The translations under genes and the position numbers were made by a program. The notes under the pieces are model-generated. The model saw nothing but the letters and a program-made list of their open reading frames with translations. It was not told where the DNA came from and made no database searches. From positions 1 to 13,792 of the forward strand of contig JAFADB010000179.1 of the NCBI GenBank assembly GCA_023425225.1: 13,792 nucleotides of DNA. Direction: 5' to 3'. Source of the DNA: Pseudomonadota bacterium. Lineage in GTDB: Bacteria; Pseudomonadota; Gammaproteobacteria; Xanthomonadales; Xanthomonadaceae. Shown piece after piece: positions 13,261-13,792 of this stretch (its first letter is position 1; every line of letters starts with the position of its first letter).

Positions 13261-13792
13261 ATGGCCCAGGTTTCATCTCCCGCGCCGGTTGCGGCTGGCC
13301 CGACTCCGGAGCAACGTTTCCGCCGCAGCGTCTGGATGGCGCTGGCGATCGGGGCGTTGCTGCTGGGCTACATCGCGCTGGCCGATCGGTTCATGCCGAT
13401 CACGCCCGAGGCTCGCGCGCTGTCCGGTGTCACTCGGATTGCGCCGGAGGTGTCCGGCCGTGTCTTGGCGGTCAGCGTGGCCAACAACCAGCCGGTCAGT
13501 GCGGGCCAGCCGCTGTTCCGGATTGATCCGCTGGCTTACCGCCAGGCGGTTGCCGCCGCCGAGCTGGCGGTGCAGCAGGCCATCCAGGACAACCGCGAGC
13601 GCGATGCCGCGGTGGCCCAGGCGCAGGCGGCGGTGGCCAGTGCGCAAAGCGCCGCCGATGACGCCGCGCGCCAGTCCGAACGCCTGCAGGCGTTGGCCCG
13701 GCAGCGCTACGTCGCGCTCGGTCAGGCGCAGACGGCGCTGGCCGAGCGTGATGCGGCCCTGGCCGCACTGCGCTCGGCACGCGCCCAACTGC
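13261..13792 (+). CDS. HlyD/EmrA-family membrane fusion (periplasmic adaptor) protein, 3'-truncated by the window edge
   Basis: The frame opens at ATG 13261 and stays open to the window end (177 codons), so the gene is incomplete. A short cytoplasmic N-terminus ending in RFRRS is followed by one membrane anchor, about residues 24-41 (VWMALAIGALLLGYIALA). Next comes a biotinyl-lipoyl-like domain, about residues 54-90: GVTRIAPEVSGRVLAVSV, then NNQPVSAGQPLFRIDPLAY. From about residue 95 an Ala/Gln/Glu/Arg-rich heptad region (AVAAAELAVQQAIQ onward) is the alpha-helical coiled-coil hairpin. This is the layout of inner-membrane adaptors of tripartite efflux pumps of the EmrA/AaeA/YibH type. A partner transporter (MFS or aromatic-acid exporter type) would be expected downstream, outside the window. 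A stop at 13228-13230 limits upstream extension; the only alternative start is GTG 13252. It is divergent from LysR 12267-13160. Confidence 0.88.
   Translation, partial: MAQVSSPAPVAAGPTPEQRFRRSVWMALAIGALLLGYIALADRFMPITPEARALSGVTRIAPEVSGRVLAVSVANNQPVSAGQPLFRIDPLAYRQAVAAAELAVQQAIQDNRERDAAVAQAQAAVASAQSAADDAARQSERLQALARQRYVALGQAQTALAERDAALAALRSARAQL

Noticed and set aside
1..13792. CRISPR arrays, tRNA/rRNA genes, insertion sequences, phage defence genes
   Set aside because: I looked on both strands and found no regularly spaced repeats, tRNA-like cloverleafs, transposase motifs with terminal repeats, or defence-type domains.

Overview
The window is a GC-rich stretch of bacterial chromosome. Codon use strongly favours G/C at third positions, and the protein families fit a gamma- or betaproteobacterium. 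Xanthomonadaceae-type genera are plausible, but I cannot name the organism. I see no rRNA, tRNA, CRISPR array, insertion sequence, phage gene or origin. It reads as an accessory catabolic, detoxification and regulatory region: 15 intact or edge-truncated genes and one gene remnant, seven of them transcription regulators (five LysR, one AraC, one HxlR).

Layout, left to right. (0) The 3' part of a flavin reductase-like gene (1-455). (1) An HxlR regulator (510-872, -) divergent from a QOR2-type quinone oxidoreductase (991-1854, +), the same partnership as ytfH/ytfG (qorB) in E. coli. (2) A LysR regulator (1955-2860, -) divergent from an NmrA/isoflavone-reductase-like enzyme (3129-4064, +). (3) An AraC regulator (4129-5070, -) divergent from a short-chain dehydrogenase (5166-5921, +), followed by the decayed C-terminal end of an alpha/beta hydrolase (about 5935-6140, -). 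(4) An exported metallo-beta-lactamase-fold hydrolase resembling methyl parathion hydrolase (6346-7338, +), with a LysR gene 5 bp downstream on the same strand (7344-8270, +). (5) A hormone-sensitive-lipase-type esterase (8302-9231, -) divergent from LysR (9317-10252, +). (6) A short-chain dehydrogenase (10336-11127, -) divergent from LysR (11230-12129, +). (7) LysR (12267-13160, -) divergent from the start of an HlyD/EmrA-type membrane fusion protein (13261 to the window end, +).

The organising idea is a row of small modules, each pairing a ligand-responsive regulator with one enzyme or transporter gene. The enzymes are mostly NAD(P)H-dependent reductases and hydrolases suited to small, often electrophilic or aromatic molecules, and the last module looks like an efflux system. 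Several intergenic gaps hold operator-like dyads or direct repeats: 2955-2967 with 3105-3117, 5080-5109, 6244-6266, 9270-9285 and 13167-13183. The dyad at 13167-13183 would also fold the ribosome-binding site of its regulator into a hairpin. The promoters of modules 3 and 4 share an identical 12-mer in the -10 region. Substrates and inducers cannot be read from the sequence. No clearly new biological system is evident; the most notable items are the secreted MPH-like hydrolase with its palindrome, the hairpin over the last LysR start, and the modular architecture itself.
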